64,000 nt of DNA from CAZUAQ01 sp964618455 (GTDB lineage Bacteria > Planctomycetota > Phycisphaerae > UBA1845 > PWPN01), in NCBI GenBank assembly GCA_964618455.1, contig CAZUAQ010000004.1, forward strand, positions 1-64,000, read 5' to 3'. A model generated the notes under the pieces. That model ran no database searches. It was not told the DNA's origin and saw nothing but the letters and a program-made list of their open reading frames with translations. Within the stretch, counting starts at the first letter, position 1. Every line of letters begins with the position of its first letter. The position numbers and the translations under genes are program-made. Shown piece after piece: positions 63,296 through 64,000 of the stretch.

Positions 63296-64000
63296 CTATC
63301 GTGCCTTGATGTGCAGACTGCCGTGTTGGGGCACAGTGTGCGGCGTCTCGAGTAAGAAAGTGCGTCCTTCCCACCGGCCGCTCAGCGCTTCATCGCCCGC
63401 GCGGACTTGGCCTCCCGCCAGATCCTCCGCCACCTGGATCCGCCTGATGACGACCATGTCGTGCAACCTGGGGAACCGTATGTCCATCTCCCGCAGCTCC
63501 GGGTGGTAGCTCAGCAATGCGTGAAACTTGGGGGTCAGGACCGGAAGGAGCGTGTGTCCCAATCGCGTCTCGCCGGGACTGACTTTCCGCCGGATCAGTT
63601 GCTGTGCTGCGACGGGGTTGATCGTCAGCGTCCCGTCGACGGCATCGTAATGCGTGTCGATCATCGCCTGGTACGCCAGCCAACTCGCCGGCGCGGTCAT
63701 GTAGAAAATACCCCAGTCGAGTTCGGCGGTGATTGGATCCCAGTAGAGGCTCTGATCCCAGGGGTCGGGACCGTTGGCGGCGATGATGTTCTCGCGCATC
63801 CGCTTGAGCAGATCAAAGCCCTCCTCAGCCATGCCGAAATAGAACGCATTGCCCGCCATCATCACCCGGCTGTGCATCGGCCAGGAGACCGGGGCGTTGC
63901 GGTGCTCGTCATCACGCGGAAACAGCTTGCCGTCGGCGGTGACGATCTTCGGCGGAAGCTGGAAATTCTCGTTCCAGTGCAGGGCGAAGAGGCTTTCCAA
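63296..64000 (-). CDS. C-terminal part of a large hydrolase-like protein (cut by window edge)
   Basis: 235 codons without a start, continuing beyond the right edge. The visible part is helical (SRVMMAGNAFYFGMAEEGFDL, APASWLAYQAMID) and ends in beta-rich segments (LHDMVVIRRIQVAED, GRTFLLETPHTVPQHGSL). This pattern recalls the C-terminal end of six-hairpin glycosidases, such as the GH116-like gene here, but there is no decisive motif. The apparent start at 64000 is only the edge. Confidence 0.45.
   Translation of the reverse strand: MESLFALHWNENFQLPPKIVTADGKLFPRDDEHRNAPVSWPMHSRVMMAGNAFYFGMAEEGFDLLKRMRENIIAANGPDPWDQSLYWDPITAELDWGIFYMTAPASWLAYQAMIDTHYDAVDGTLTINPVAAQQLIRRKVSPGETRLGHTLLPVLTPKFHALLSYHPELREMDIRFPRLHDMVVIRRIQVAEDLAGGQVRAGDEALSGRWEGRTFLLETPHTVPQHGSLHIKAR

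Noticed and set aside
1..64000. tRNA, rRNA, CRISPR arrays, insertion sequences, prophage
   Set aside because: I looked for tRNA T-loop patterns, repeat-spacer arrays and transposase or integrase motifs and found none in the intergenic regions.

Overview
The window is GC-rich, gene-dense bacterial DNA, probably from a Planctomycetota genome and most likely a Phycisphaerae-like lineage. The clues are an N-formylglycine sulfatase, several large secreted glycoside hydrolase-like proteins, a PEP-CTERM surface protein, a thrombospondin-3/dockerin-type secreted sugar dehydrogenase, a GbsR/MarR regulator and a Tat-exported GH116 protein. This assignment is inference from gene content; there is no rRNA or other phylogenetic marker to confirm it. 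A run of 10 Ns at 28372-28381 points to a scaffolded draft or metagenome assembly. I saw no tRNA, rRNA, CRISPR array, IS element or prophage.

Layout. 1-5895 (minus): the 5' part of clpC, a lipoprotein beta-propeller and a six-hairpin glycosidase-like protein. 6082-8719 (plus): an AMP-forming acyl-CoA synthetase and a 3-hydroxybutyrate dehydrogenase, a short-chain acid or ketone-body unit. 9033-16545 (plus): a compact operon hdrC-hdrB-hdrA-mvhD-mvhG-mvhA-maturation protease-cNMP-binding protein, closed by a strong terminator. It encodes a complete methanogen-type electron-bifurcating heterodisulfide reductase/[NiFe] hydrogenase complex in a bacterium. 16733-25879: a CehA/McbA-type metallohydrolase, a DeoR regulator with a class III aminotransferase, a 950-base gene-free stretch with a candidate structured RNA, a MoxR/ChlI-type ATPase, a GAF-SpoIIE phosphatase and a GbsR regulator. 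26064-36735: a transglutaminase, the gapped GH116 gene, endonuclease V, a glycosyltransferase/LpxH-like pair, a sialate O-acetylesterase and a PEP-CTERM protein. 37349-50252: an ABC exporter, PgsA, an Old Yellow Enzyme relative, a large secreted TIM-barrel-like protein, RibF, a subtilase and a sulfatase. 50453-55420: leuA behind a complete leucine attenuator, then a fused aroD-aroE and argG, an amino-acid biosynthesis block. 55491-64000: a membrane protein, a GH42-like protein, a PQQ-type sugar dehydrogenase, thyX, a homocysteine methyltransferase-family protein, trxB and a truncated hydrolase-like gene.

Together the genes suggest a polysaccharide-degrading heterotroph that secretes hydrolases and sulfatases and can use H2 or low-potential ferredoxin through a flavin-bifurcating Hdr-Mvh complex. 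The two most informative signals are that operon and the leu leader at 50453-50647. The leu leader shows promoter, 30-residue Leu-rich leader peptide, mutually exclusive pairing segments 1:2, 2:3 and 3:4, and a terminator, all readable directly from the bases.
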